This document shows positions 54,305 through 63,578 of a stretch of 64,000 nt of DNA, piece after piece. Made by a program: the position numbers and the translations under genes. Where the stretch lies: NCBI RefSeq assembly GCF_904846035.1, contig NZ_CAJGYT010000001.1:1302001-1366000 (forward strand). The letters are read 5' to 3'. This stretch comes from Psychrobacter aestuarii. Its GTDB lineage: Bacteria > Pseudomonadota > Gammaproteobacteria > Pseudomonadales > Moraxellaceae. Under the pieces are notes generated by a model that saw nothing but the letters and a program-made list of their open reading frames with translations, was not told the origin of the DNA and did not search any database. Each line of letters starts with the position of its first letter. Position 1 is the stretch's first letter.

Positions 54305-55372
54305 TTAGTCCTCAGGCACGTACGCTACCGCGGTACGCATCGCCCCGCGTAGCCACGCGCTTCTGGCACGCGGATTGCCCTTCACCTCACTGCTGCTCGG
54401 CGCAACGCGAAACGGCTTATTAAAATAACGCGGGCGTACAGGCGGCATGGGCAGCGCTTGGTCTTCAGGGTATTGCCCCTTGCTGTGGCGCTGCAAAAAC
54501 TGCTTGATACGGCGGTCTTCTAGTGAGTGAAAACTGATGACCGCAAGGCGTCCGCCCTCAGCCAGCACGCCGATGCTTTGTACCAAAAAGTCGTCCACAT
54601 CGCCAAGCTCATTATTAATAAAAATGCGCAGCGCTTGAAAGCTTTGCGTCGCAGGGTGTTTGCCCTTTTGCCAGTTCGGGTGCGCCTCTTTAATCACCGC
54701 CGCGAGTGCCAATGTCGAGTCATAGCTGTCCATCGCCTTAATCGCACGCGCAATGCGGCGACTGTGCCGCTCTTCGCCAAATTCGTACAAGACATCGGCT
54801 AAGGTATCGGCATCGACACGCTCAAGCCAAGCGGAGATAGGCTCGCCGCGACTGGTGTCCATACGCATGTCCACCGCGCCGTCACGCATAAAGCTAAAAC
54901 CGCGACTGCCATCATCGAGCTGCGGTGACGACACGCCCAAATCCGCCATGATGCCATCGACTTTTTCAATACCTAAGGCTTTCAAGCTATCGTTCATGCT
55001 GGCAAAGCTGTCATGCACGATACGCACACGCGCATCTTGCGCCGCCAGCGCCTCAGCGACCGCAATCGCTTCAGGGTCTTTATCAAAGACAATCAAGAGC
55101 GCATCGTCTGCCAAATGCTCGAGCAGTAAGCGACTGTGCCCACCACGACCAAAGGTCGCATCAATAAACACCCCGCTACTGCGTACAGCATCAGGCGTTT
55201 TTGGCAAGGATTTTTTGCCCAATACGGCAGCCACGGTTTCTTCTAAAAGTACCGTGTCGTGTACAAATGCTGGCGGTGTGGCATGGGCGGCGTCGGTTGG
55301 CATTTCGGTTGCGGGCATAGCGGTATTGTCGGCGGTAGGGGCAGAATGGGCGTTAGAATTTGATGAGGACAC
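54305..55372 (-). CDS. rsmH: 16S rRNA m4C1402 methyltransferase
   Basis: A 355-residue SAM methyltransferase. FVHDTVLLEETVAAVLGKKS, GVFIDATFGRGGHSRLLLEH, ADLGVSSPQLDDGSRGFSF and LAVISFHSLEDRRIKQFLQR identify RsmH (MraW). The first 35 residues are a disordered Ser/Ala/Thr-rich extension. It opens the dcw cluster; mraZ is missing upstream, where gltX is transcribed the other way. Confidence 0.96.
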   Translation of the reverse strand: MSSSNSNAHSAPTADNTAMPATEMPTDAAHATPPAFVHDTVLLEETVAAVLGKKSLPKTPDAVRSSGVFIDATFGRGGHSRLLLEHLADDALLIVFDKDPEAIAVAEALAAQDARVRIVHDSFASMNDSLKALGIEKVDGIMADLGVSSPQLDDGSRGFSFMRDGAVDMRMDTSRGEPISAWLERVDADTLADVLYEFGEERHSRRIARAIKAMDSYDSTLALAAVIKEAHPNWQKGKHPATQSFQALRIFINNELGDVDDFLVQSIGVLAEGGRLAVISFHSLEDRRIKQFLQRHSKGQYPEDQALPMPPVRPRYFNKPFRVAPSSSEVKGNPRARSAWLRGAMRTAVAYVPED

Positions 55373-55641
55373 AAACTACTCAATAAGTGATGACCGAAGC
55401 GGTCAATAATCGGATGAAAATAAACAAGTTATCATTTATTCTCGTCTTATTATCGCAAGGATATGCCTGTAGTCAAGCAGCATCTGGTGTTTTCGGCAAA
55501 AATATTGCCTATCCCTGCTATACTAGGCAGATTCTTAAGTTTTGAGGCGTATTGGACGCGCAGTTTTGGCACTGACCCTAATAGCGGCGCGCCATGCAAT
55601 ACGCCTTATTTTTTTTCACCAAAAAAACATGACGTGAGACC

Positions 55642-57171
55642 ATGATGACACAGACCACAGACAGCACCACCCAGCGTCCTGTACGCACGCGTATTGCCCC
55701 CTCCCCTACAGGCTTTCCGCACGTCGGCACCGCATATATCGCCCTATTCAACTTAGCCTTTGCCAAATCGCACGGCGGCGAGTTTATTTTGCGTATCGAA
55801 GACACCGACCAGACGCGCTCAACCGCGCAGTCAGAACAGATGATTTTGGACGCGCTGCGCTGGGTGGGTCTGGACTGGAGCGAAGGTCCTGATATCGGTG
55901 GACCACACGCGCCGTATCGCCAAAGCGAGCGCGCGGACATTTATAAACAGTACGCGGAGCAATTATTGGACGCAGGGCACGCGTTCCGCTGCTTTTGCAC
56001 GCCTGAAGAGTTGGACGCCATGCGCGCCGCCCAAATGGCAAATGGCGAAACCCCGCGCTATGACGGTCGCTACGCCGACTTGTCACGCGAAGAATCAGAC
56101 AAATTAGTCGCTGAGGGCAAACCTTACGTCATCCGTATGCGCGTCCCTGCTGAAGGCATCTGTAAAGTCCACGACATGCTACGCGGCACGGTCGAGATTC
56201 CATGGGCGCAGGTCGATATGCAAGTTCTCTTAAAAACCGACGGCTTGCCCACCTATCACCTTGCCAACGTCGTCGATGACCACTTGATGGAAATCACCCA
56301 CGTATTGCGCGGTGAAGAATGGCTCAACTCGGCGCCCAAGCATCAGCTGTTATACGACTATTTTGGCTGGGAAATGCCGACCCTGTGCCACATGCCGCTA
56401 CTGCGTAACCCTGACAAGTCAAAACTGTCTAAGCGCAAAAACCCGACCTCAATCACCTACTATCGTGACGCAGGCGTGTTGCCAGAAGCGCTACTCAACT
56501 ACCTAGGTCGTATGGGCTACTCACTGCCTGATGACGCCGAAAAGTTCACCTTAGAAGAGATGATTAACAGCTTTGACGTGCAGCGTGTGTCGCTCGGTGG
56601 TCCTATCTTTGATACGCAAAAGCTCAGCTGGTTAAACGCTGAATGGCTGCGCGAATTGCCCCCTGAAGTGCTCAAGCAAAAAATCCTCGACTGGGCGAGC
56701 GACAGTGACAAGCTGACTGCCATCGCGGCGGCGATTCAGCCACGTATTGAGCTGCTCTCTGACGCGGTCAACTGGGGCGGTTTTTATTTCCAAAATCTGC
56801 CTGAGATTACCAGCGAAGACTTTGCGCACAAGTCACTGACCCCTGAGCAAATTACCGAGTTGCTACAACTGGCACTTTGGCAGCTGGAAACCTTGCCTGT
56901 CTGGTCAGAGCACAACATCTACACCACCCTAAAAGGGCTTGCCGCGCATCTGGATATCAAAATGCGCGACTTTATGGCGCCGTTCTTTATCGCCATCGCG
57001 GGCAGCACCTCATCGACACCTGTCATGAACTCTATGGCAATCATTGGCGCGGACATGACCTTGACCCGCTTGCGTCACGCGGTCGACGTGCTCGGCGGTT
57101 TGGGTAAGAAAAAACTGAAAAAGTTAGAGAAACAAGCGGCAGAACTGCCTGATTTTTTGGCGGACGCGTAA
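55642..57171 (+). CDS. gltX: Glutamyl-tRNA synthetase
   Basis: A 509-residue class I synthetase that charges tRNA-Glu. [20 protein letters not shown] has the HIGH motif as HVGT, and [20 protein letters not shown] has the KMSKS as [19 protein letters not shown] binds the acceptor end. Length is that of the long GltX type. A second ATG one codon later could be the start. A tRNA-Glu gene lies in the same window at 61914. Confidence 0.96.
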   Translation: MMTQTTDSTTQRPVRTRIAPSPTGFPHVGTAYIALFNLAFAKSHGGEFILRIEDTDQTRSTAQSEQMILDALRWVGLDWSEGPDIGGPHAPYRQSERADIYKQYAEQLLDAGHAFRCFCTPEELDAMRAAQMANGETPRYDGRYADLSREESDKLVAEGKPYVIRMRVPAEGICKVHDMLRGTVEIPWAQVDMQVLLKTDGLPTYHLANVVDDHLMEITHVLRGEEWLNSAPKHQLLYDYFGWEMPTLCHMPLLRNPDKSKLSKRKNPTSITYYRDAGVLPEALLNYLGRMGYSLPDDAEKFTLEEMINSFDVQRVSLGGPIFDTQKLSWLNAEWLRELPPEVLKQKILDWASDSDKLTAIAAAIQPRIELLSDAVNWGGFYFQNLPEITSEDFAHKSLTPEQITELLQLALWQLETLPVWSEHNIYTTLKGLAAHLDIKMRDFMAPFFIAIAGSTSSTPVMNSMAIIGADMTLTRLRHAVDVLGGLGKKKLKKLEKQAAELPDFLADA

Positions 57172-57220
57172 GTGCTCGCTCTCTACTATTAGCACACTGC
57201 TAGTAAAAGCGATGTAGCAA

Positions 57221-57288
57221 GATGAAATGGTGTTTTTCGTAGCATCAAAAGACGAAGTCACAGCAAGCAAGAAAAATACCGTTTCATC
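57221..57288 (+). repeat. Hairpin repeat element, copy B
   Basis: GATGAAATGGT (57221-57231) pairs with ACCGTTTCATC (57278-57288) with one G-T; a G-T pair and TTTTTC/GAAAAA continue the stem to 18 bp. The loop (57239-57270) is 32 nt and agrees with copy A at 28 positions. It lies 50 bp after gltX, in the gltX direction, and before the shared terminator. Confidence 0.8.
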
Positions 57289-57346
57289 GAGCGTATTTAT
57301 TATGCTCAGTCTTTTTATTTAGCTTAACTGTCTAAGTAAGTGTAAT

Positions 57347-57382
57347 AAAAAAGGGATTTTACAGTGTCAAAATCCCTTTTTT
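57347..57382. terminator. Bidirectional terminator
   Basis: AAAAAAGGGATTTT and AAAATCCCTTTTTT form a 14-bp perfect stem between convergent gltX and the YjiH-type gene. Confidence 0.9.
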
Positions 57383-57406
57383 CATGTCATCAAAAACGTC
57401 TATGAC

Positions 57407-58807
57407 TTAAAAAATCATATGCGCGCACAAGGCAATAATCGGTAATGAAATCAGCGTTCTTAACAAGAAGATGATTAACAGCTGAAAAAAGCTCACTGGG
57501 ATTTTTGTGCCCAAAATCAGCCCGCCCACTTCCGACATATAAATCAGCTGCGACACTGACAAGCAAGCAATCACGAAGCGCGTCAGCTCCGACTCAATCG
57601 ACGAGCCAATAATCGCAGGCAAAAACATATCAGCAAAGCCCACCATGATGGTCTTGGACATCTCTTCGGCAAACGGAATGTTCAGCAGCTCCAAAAACGG
57701 AATAAACGGCATGCCCAAATAATCAAAGACAGGCGTCTCTTCTGCGACAATCAAACCGAGCGTGCCGATTGCCATCACCACAGGCAAAATACCAATCCAC
57801 ATATCTAAGATATTTTTTAGCCCATCGTTTAAAAACGTGGCAACACTCGGGCTCTTTTCTGCCTTTTCGACTGCCTTGTGTAAGCTATAGCTGAACAGCT
57901 TTTGCCCTTCAGGAATCGCTTCGCTGTCGGCCTCATGATTGTCCGTAATATAGGTGTCGGCGATTTTGGACAGTGGTAACAGCTTGGGCACGATAAGCGC
58001 GCAAACGATACCGCAAAGTGCCACCACGCCAATCATATTGATAAAGTAGCTCTCTAACTTGACCTGTGAGATGACCACCAAACAAAACGTCACCGACACC
58101 GCCGAAAAGCTGGTGGCAATAATCGCCGCTTCGCGCTTGGTATAAAAGCCGCTTTGTAACTGCTTGTCGGTCAGCAGCACGCCAATCGTACCATCACCCA
58201 GCCACGACGCGAGACAATCTACCGATGAGCGACCTGGCAAGCCAAACAAAGGACGCATAACTTTACTCAGTAATACGCCAACGAACTCTAACAGCCCAAA
58301 ATCCAGCAACAACGGCAGCAGCAAACCCGCCAAGAAGAATACGATAAACAAAATCGGCATCAGCTCGTACAGCAATAAGCCGCCAATATTGTCCGAGTAA
58401 ATCATCTCAGAACCGTATTTAAAATACGTCGCTACCGCAAAAAACGCGCCCAATATGCGCAGCATCAGCCACGAGGTTTTGACGTTGAGCAAGTTGTTTA
58501 AAAAGCGATTATTGACAATAAAATCAGGTTTGAAAATCTTGGTGTATAAGCTGCCGACCAAGGTCGTCATGATGGAGATAACCACCAATAGCGGCAAAAA
58601 GTTCTCCAAATAGCCTTGGATAATGTCTTTGAGCACAGCGATAGGAATGGTAAAGCCGTCGGCATAGCTGACGAACTTGCCATCGACATACGGAATGGGA
58701 AAAACAAAAACAATCAAACCCAGCATAGAGGGGATAAAAAACTTTAAAAACTTACCAATATTGATTGTACTGACGTCTTGATTTGATGCGTGAGCGTTAA
58801 TGTCCAT
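57407..58807 (-). CDS. YjiH-family membrane protein with Gate domain
   Basis: A 466-residue protein with about ten membrane helices and nucleoside-recognition Gate-type segments (FGLPGRSSVDCLASWLGDGT and VGFADMFLPAIIGSSIESEL). YjiH proteins lack a proven substrate. The gene follows ornithine cyclodeaminase and arginase on the same strand, so transport of a basic amino acid or product is possible; that is inference. I start at 58807 (MDINAHAS) with GAGAG upstream instead of 12 codons earlier. Confidence 0.82.
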   Translation of the reverse strand: MDINAHASNQDVSTINIGKFLKFFIPSMLGLIVFVFPIPYVDGKFVSYADGFTIPIAVLKDIIQGYLENFLPLLVVISIMTTLVGSLYTKIFKPDFIVNNRFLNNLLNVKTSWLMLRILGAFFAVATYFKYGSEMIYSDNIGGLLLYELMPILFIVFFLAGLLLPLLLDFGLLEFVGVLLSKVMRPLFGLPGRSSVDCLASWLGDGTIGVLLTDKQLQSGFYTKREAAIIATSFSAVSVTFCLVVISQVKLESYFINMIGVVALCGIVCALIVPKLLPLSKIADTYITDNHEADSEAIPEGQKLFSYSLHKAVEKAEKSPSVATFLNDGLKNILDMWIGILPVVMAIGTLGLIVAEETPVFDYLGMPFIPFLELLNIPFAEEMSKTIMVGFADMFLPAIIGSSIESELTRFVIACLSVSQLIYMSEVGGLILGTKIPVSFFQLLIIFLLRTLISLPIIALCAHMIF

Positions 58808-58837
58808 ATTACTCTCGACTCCCTGTCTGTTTTTAAA

Positions 58838-58872
58838 CAGCACAGCGCGTGGTTATCAAACGCGCTGTGCTG
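58838..58872 (-). terminator. Strong hairpin between arginase and YjiH-type gene
   Basis: CAGCACAGCGCG and CGCGCTGTGCTG form a 12-bp perfect stem with an 11-nt loop. On the minus strand TTTAAAAAC follows, only a weak T-run, so it may limit read-through or protect the upstream mRNA end. Confidence 0.65.
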
Positions 58873-58902
58873 AATGCCATCACTCTTTTTTCATCATGCA
58901 CA

Positions 58903-59865
58903 CTAGTAATGATTTAAAAGAGATTGCGTCACTTTTTCTAAGATTTTAAAGATGCGGTTTGAGTCATCTTGTGAGTTGTTATACAGCGGGTTGATTTCTG
59001 CCATCTCCCAGCAGCACACTTTTTCATTTTTAATCAGCTCGATGTTGAGCTGCATCGCTTGCTCGTAGGACAGACCATTGCGCGCAGGCGTTCCTGTACC
59101 GGGTACATATAACGGGTCGACACTATCCACATCGAACGACACATAGATATGGTCGCAGTATTCGAGCTTTTTAAAGATTTCCTCGACCGTCGCGCTGATG
59201 CCTTTTTTGGTGATTTCCGCGACGCTATACAGCGGAATTTTATGGCGTTTAATCAGCGACATTTCTTCGTCTTGATAATCGCGCACCGCGCAAAACACGA
59301 TGTTTTCAGGCTTGATGGACGGCTCATCTGACGCCATAAACTTGAGTCGCTCCCAGTACGCTTTTTCTTCACTTGATAGCTCATTGCGCTGGCATTCTAG
59401 ATTGTCAATCGCACACGCCATGGCGAGCGGCATGCCATGCATGTTGCCTGAGCCGCTGGTATAGGGCGAATGGATATCGGCATGCGCGTCGATATATATC
59501 ACCCCGATTTCGGCATCGGGATGCGCCATTTTTAGACCGTGCATCGTGCCTGCGCAGCTGGAATGGTCGCCCGCGATGACGATGGGGAATTTATGCTCGT
59601 CTCTGATGTCTTTGATTTTGTGCGCAAGCTTAGAGATGACAGGCTCAATCACATCGGCATATTTGGCGTGTTCAAAGCGCGACTCGCCGCCTTCTTCGAT
59701 ATAGTCGTTTTTGATGCGATCAAATTGCAGCGTTTCATAGTATTCGGCATTAATGGCTTTTGATGAATCGCGCAAGGCATCAATCCCGAGCGACGCGCCT
59801 TTTTTATGTCCTGCAACATCCGAATACACTTCGACGATGCGCACATTTTTTGCTAAATCGTTCAT
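58903..59865 (-). CDS. rocF: Arginase
   Basis: A 320-residue ureohydrolase that splits arginine to ornithine and urea. The manganese ligands are in VIAGDHSSCAGTMHG, VIYIDAHADIHSP and VSFDVDSVDPLYVPGTGTPA. It follows ornithine cyclodeaminase by 39 bp and feeds it ornithine. The ATG at 59865 has GGAG seven bases upstream. Some relatives are agmatinases or guanidinobutyrases; the ornithine cyclodeaminase partner favours arginase. Confidence 0.93.
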   Translation of the reverse strand: MNDLAKNVRIVEVYSDVAGHKKGASLGIDALRDSSKAINAEYYETLQFDRIKNDYIEEGGESRFEHAKYADVIEPVISKLAHKIKDIRDEHKFPIVIAGDHSSCAGTMHGLKMAHPDAEIGVIYIDAHADIHSPYTSGSGNMHGMPLAMACAIDNLECQRNELSSEEKAYWERLKFMASDEPSIKPENIVFCAVRDYQDEEMSLIKRHKIPLYSVAEITKKGISATVEEIFKKLEYCDHIYVSFDVDSVDPLYVPGTGTPARNGLSYEQAMQLNIELIKNEKVCCWEMAEINPLYNNSQDDSNRIFKILEKVTQSLLNHY

Positions 59866-59904
59866 GGTTTTCTCCTTATCTGACTGTGTGAAGGGCAATA
59901 GACT

Positions 59905-60999
59905 TTAGGCATTCGCTAATACATCAAATGCTTCTACAGCGCTGTCTTGTCGCGCTCCTTTCACCACAGAAAATAAGTTTTTTGGGTCTTTTTGCTGCGT
60001 GATGACGTCCAGCACGTCATAGCGCTGCTTTTCTTCGATTAAGTTGCGTAAGTACACAAGCGCGGTAAAATCCTCAGAAGCAAAGCCCACACCATCGAAC
60101 ACGACCACGTTATCAGCGGTGCTGCGAATGGCTTTGTTGCCTTTAACGACGTGATGAAATTCAGTCACAGAAAAATCAGGCTCAAGCTGCTGAATGTCGC
60201 CTTCGATGCGCGTTTGCGGCTCAAACTCCACAATCACATGGTCGGCGCGGCGTAAGATATTGGCGTCCAGCTCAGTTTTGCCGGGGCAATCACCACCAAT
60301 GGCGTTGAGATACATGCCTTTTTTAATCATGTCATCGCGTAAAATCGTGGCGTTTTTCTTATCCGCCGTACAGGTCGTGATGATGTCCGCGCCCTCGACC
60401 GCTTCTTCGGCACTGTTGCAAATGGTGATATCCAACCCTGAATCAGCAAGATTCTCGACCACTTTTTTAGATGCAGCGGGGTCAACGTCATACAGACGCA
60501 CTTTTGAGATACCGACGACGGCTTTCATGCCGAGCGCTTGGAACTCGCTTTGTGCGCCATTGCCAATAAGCGCGAGCGTTTCTGCGTCTTGTCGTGCGCA
60601 GTGTTTGGCGACCAGTGCCGAAGTTGCAGCGGTACGCAGCGCGGTCAAAATGCACATCTCGGTGAGTAGAATCGGATAGCCTGTATCGACATCAGACAAG
60701 ACGCCAAAGGCCGCGACGGTTTGCAAATCGCGCTTGGTATTGATGGGGTGACCGTTGACGTATTTGCACGCGTACATATCGCCATCCGTGATGGGCATCA
60801 GCTCGATAGCGCCGTCTTTTGAATGTGAAGCAATGCGGCTGATTTTTTCAAACGCTTCCCAGCGGGCAAAATCTTTTTCTAGCGCTAAGGTCAGCTCGGT
60901 GATGGTTTGCTCAACGCCATGCTCATGAATCAAAGCGGCCATGGCCTCGACGCTGACGAAGGGGACACCTTTTTTTGGTGAAACGATGAATTTAGACAT
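59905..60999 (-). CDS. Ornithine cyclodeaminase
   Basis: A 364-residue NAD-dependent enzyme of the mu-crystallin family that converts ornithine to proline and ammonia. DGDMYACKYVNGHPINTKRD (substrate and NAD region), LALIGNGAQSEFQALGMKAV (Rossmann loop) and LNAIGGDCPGKTELDANIL (catalytic Asp in the GDCPGKTEL stretch) match long ornithine cyclodeaminases. It heads a unit with arginase and the YjiH-type gene, divergent from the Lrp-type regulator. Confidence 0.93.
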   Translation of the reverse strand: MSKFIVSPKKGVPFVSVEAMAALIHEHGVEQTITELTLALEKDFARWEAFEKISRIASHSKDGAIELMPITDGDMYACKYVNGHPINTKRDLQTVAAFGVLSDVDTGYPILLTEMCILTALRTAATSALVAKHCARQDAETLALIGNGAQSEFQALGMKAVVGISKVRLYDVDPAASKKVVENLADSGLDITICNSAEEAVEGADIITTCTADKKNATILRDDMIKKGMYLNAIGGDCPGKTELDANILRRADHVIVEFEPQTRIEGDIQQLEPDFSVTEFHHVVKGNKAIRSTADNVVVFDGVGFASEDFTALVYLRNLIEEKQRYDVLDVITQQKDPKNLFSVVKGARQDSAVEAFDVLANA

Positions 61000-61098
61000 A
61001 TGCCTGACTCCTTTTCATAACAATTATTTATAAACCCTATAACTGATATGCTAGCAATTCTTAATGCCAGTTAAAATGTCAATAAATAGTAAGATAAG

Positions 61099-61142
61099 TA
61101 TCATTTTTTGTCATATTGCTAAGCACTACTTATCATTTTGTC
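61099..61142. promoter_or_regulatory. Direct repeat in the control region of the arginine genes
   Basis: TATCATTTTTTGTC (61099-61112) and TATCATTTTGTC (61131-61142) repeat 32 bp apart, three helix turns, between divergent ornithine cyclodeaminase and the Lrp-type gene. A candidate binding region for that regulator. Confidence 0.45.
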
Positions 61143-61189
61143 GAAATACAGTTATTATCAGTATAAATCCCATGAAAGGACGCACGGTT

Positions 61190-61621
61190 ATGGCGCATTA
61201 TATTTACGACTCTTTAGACAACGAACTCATCGCCGAGCTGCGCCAAGATGGTCGGGCGACCGTTTCGCATTTAGCAAAAAAGCTCAAAGTCTCACGCGCA
61301 ACGGTACAAAACCGCTTAGACAAGCTGGTACATGGCGGGGCGATTTTGGGCTTTACCATTCGTGTGCATGAGGCGCTGGATAAAGAAACGGTCAAAGCCA
61401 TGATGATGATTGCCGTGACGGGCAAATCCACCTCACAAGTCATCAGAAAGCTGCGCGGTATGCCGCAATTGATTAAATTGCACACCACCAATGGCGCGTG
61501 GGACTTGGTGGCGGAGATACACACCTCAAGCCTGAGCGAATTTGATGAAGTACTGCGCCAAGTGCGCGAAGTGGACGGGATTTTGAACAGCGAAACCAGC
61601 GTTTTGCTGTCCAGTTTATAA
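61190..61621 (+). CDS. Lrp/AsnC-family regulator
   Basis: A 143-residue regulator with an N-terminal helix-turn-helix (LDNELIAELRQDGRATVSHL, KKLKVSRATVQNRLDKLVHG) and a RAM ligand domain (AMMMIAVTGKSTSQVIRKLR, LHTTNGAWDLVAEIHTSSLS). The start at 61190 has AAAGGA upstream; the longer frame adds 42 residues. Divergent from ornithine cyclodeaminase, so it probably controls the arginine genes in response to arginine or ornithine. Confidence 0.9.
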   Translation: MAHYIYDSLDNELIAELRQDGRATVSHLAKKLKVSRATVQNRLDKLVHGGAILGFTIRVHEALDKETVKAMMMIAVTGKSTSQVIRKLRGMPQLIKLHTTNGAWDLVAEIHTSSLSEFDEVLRQVREVDGILNSETSVLLSSL

Positions 61622-61658
61622 AAAATCAAAAAAATCGTGATTTTTTTAAAATAGGGTA

Positions 61659-61687
61659 TTGACAACCCATACGCCTTTCCCTAAAAT
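61659..61687 (+). promoter_or_regulatory. Promoter of tRNA-Ala/tRNA-Glu
   Basis: TTGACA (61659-61664) and TAAAAT (61682-61687) with a 17-bp spacer, 19 bp upstream of tRNA-Ala. Confidence 0.85.
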
Positions 61688-61705
61688 ACGCATCACTGTT
61701 AGCGA

Positions 61706-61781
61706 GGGGCTATAGCTCAGTTGGTAGAGCACTTGCATGGCATGCAAGGGGTCAACGGTTCGACTCCGTTTAGCTCCACCA
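61706..61781 (+). tRNA. tRNA-Ala (GGC)
   Basis: A 76-nt cloverleaf, acceptor GGGGCTA/TAGCTCC with a G-U pair, encoded CCA. The anticodon loop ATGGCAT gives GGC (GCC/GCU codons). Confidence 0.97.
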
Positions 61782-61913
61782 TCTATTTACTTTTATAAAT
61801 AGCCTTGCTATCATAATGTAAATTATAGTTAACAGTACAGTATCAGCACCTAGGCAACGCTTTTATAGCAGTCTGATATTGTTATTATAGAGTCACTCTA
61901 TAATCTCTATTGC

Positions 61914-61989
61914 GTCCCCATCGTCTAGAGGCCTAGGACATCGCCCTTTCACGGCGGTAACCGGGGTTCGAATCCCCGTGGGGACGCCA
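61914..61989 (+). tRNA. tRNA-Glu (TTC)
   Basis: A 76-nt cloverleaf, acceptor GTCCCCA/TGGGGAC, encoded CCA, anticodon loop CTTTCAC giving TTC. It lies 132 bp behind tRNA-Ala in the same direction. Confidence 0.97.
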
Positions 61990-62047
61990 CTATTCGGCGT
62001 CAATGGTCAGCACTGTTTCTTACAGATAAGACTATCCACACGCTAAT

Positions 62048-62079
62048 AAAAAAGCCCAATCGTTTGATTGGGCTTTTTT
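62048..62079 (+). terminator. Terminator of the tRNA-Ala/Glu transcript
   Basis: AAAAAGCCCAATC-GTTT-GATTGGGCTTTTTT, a perfect stem with T-run. Confidence 0.92.
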
Positions 62080-62269
62080 GTGCCTGTGCGTTTTGTACCC
62101 AGCTGCTTTTCCCCCTGTTATCTATCGTCTACTAATATCTGATGCGTCGCTGTCTGGTGTATTGCCAGCAGGTCTTGGACAGATTATTATCAAAAGTTGA
62201 TGTGCTCTCTCCTCTACCCTTGTCCATTTTTTCTTGCCCGATGGACACCTACATAAGGCAGCGCTCATT

Positions 62270-62920
62270 ATGTTTGGTATCGACAACTATCTCGGCTTTG
62301 TCATCGCCGCGCTTATTCTTAATATCACGCCTGGTACAGACAGCATCTACATCATTACCCGCAGTGTCTCGCAGGGGCGTAGCGCTGGGCTACAATCGGT
62401 CTTTGGCATCACCTCAGGTACTTTGATACACACGCTGCTTGCGGCATTTGGTCTGTCCGTACTGCTTGCCAACTCGCCACTCGCGTTTATGATTGTCAAA
62501 TATTTGGGCGCAGCGTATTTGTGCTATTTGGGTTTTAAAATGATTTTTAGCACCCCATCTGGCGCGATGGTTACAGATTTGGCAAGTGATACAGGCATGA
62601 CAGCGGTTAGCAACACAGGCTGGCATATTTATAAGCAAGGTGTGTTGACCAACGTGTTAAACCCGAAGGTGGCGCTATTCTTCCTTGCCTTTTTACCGCA
62701 GTTTATTGACCCAAGCTATGCGCACAGCACGCTGTCATTTTTGCTGCTGGGTCTGACCTTTGCCACGACAGGGTTTTTGTGGTGCGCGTGTTTGTCGTTA
62801 TTGTCCTCAAGCTTTAGCGCCCGTTTGCGTGCCAACCCTGCTATCGAAACCATCATGAATCGAATCAGCGGCGCGGTGTTTTTTGGTTTGGGGGTGAAGT
62901 TGCTTACGGAGAAGGGTTAA
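62270..62920 (+). CDS. LysE/RhtB-family amino acid exporter
   Basis: A 216-residue inner-membrane protein with five to six helices. NITPGTDSIYIITRSVSQGR is the family signature near the N-terminus (PGPD-type, here PGTD), and VLTNVLNPKVALFFLAFLPQ the second. Such exporters release homoserine, threonine, lysine or other amino acids; the substrate is not visible. I start at 62270 (MFGIDNYLGFV) with AAGG upstream rather than 12 codons earlier. Confidence 0.9.
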   Translation: MFGIDNYLGFVIAALILNITPGTDSIYIITRSVSQGRSAGLQSVFGITSGTLIHTLLAAFGLSVLLANSPLAFMIVKYLGAAYLCYLGFKMIFSTPSGAMVTDLASDTGMTAVSNTGWHIYKQGVLTNVLNPKVALFFLAFLPQFIDPSYAHSTLSFLLLGLTFATTGFLWCACLSLLSSSFSARLRANPAIETIMNRISGAVFFGLGVKLLTEKG

Positions 62921-62995
62921 CACCAAATAGGACTCATTTATAGGTCATAATGAAAACGCTTGAACCTATTATCTAAAGCGCTTTTTCACATAGAT

Positions 62996-63295
62996 TTAGC
63001 GATCATAACAAGACACAAACTCGCGAATCGCCCATCCCCAGTGTCGATACTCACCCTTATAGTACCCTTCTAGATAGACCCATGGACGGTCTTGATCGTC
63101 ATACGCAACCTCAGTGGCGTAAACTTCTCTTTCATTACGCAGCTTGTTCACCAACTTACCATTCGGCGTCTCGCGTATATTTAATGGTGTACCTGTCGGA
63201 TCAGTCACTTTGCAAACGCGCTCGGCATGCGCAGCATTTATACCAACAGTGGCACAGAAAACAGATACCGATACTAAACCTGCTAATCGTCTCAT
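62996..63295 (-). CDS. Exported SH3b-domain protein
   Basis: A 99-residue protein: signal peptide to about residue 24 (INAAHA), then an SH3b fold with VTDPTGTPLNIRETPNGKLV and WVYLEGYYKGEYRHWGWAIR. Two or three Cys could form a disulfide (Cys28 and Cys96 region). Bacterial SH3b domains usually bind cell wall or proteins in the periplasm. It is convergent with the LysE gene. Confidence 0.85.
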   Translation of the reverse strand: MRRLAGLVSVSVFCATVGINAAHAERVCKVTDPTGTPLNIRETPNGKLVNKLRNEREVYATEVAYDDQDRPWVYLEGYYKGEYRHWGWAIREFVSCYDR

Positions 63296-63578
63296 ATTGT
63301 CTCTAATAAGTTTATATTAATCAGAATAAGCCATACTACCAACCTCACTGTAAAACTCAACAAATTTAAAGTATAATTTAAAATTTTGTCAGTTATGCAC
63401 TTCAAAACGTATTACTTGAAAAGCCATTATAAGCAGTTGGTCAAAAGAGAAGATTATAATCTCTTACCAAAACGAGTCATACATCTAATAACTTAAGTTG
63501 ACAGTAATTATTTTATTTTTAAATATAAAACAGTTCGTTTTATTACAATCTGATTTATAGACAATATAAAGGTCAAAT
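63296..63578. other. AT-rich gene-free stretch
   Basis: No coding frame; very AT-rich, marking entry into an accessory patch. It holds the divergent promoters of the SH3b and PAAR genes. Confidence 0.4.
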
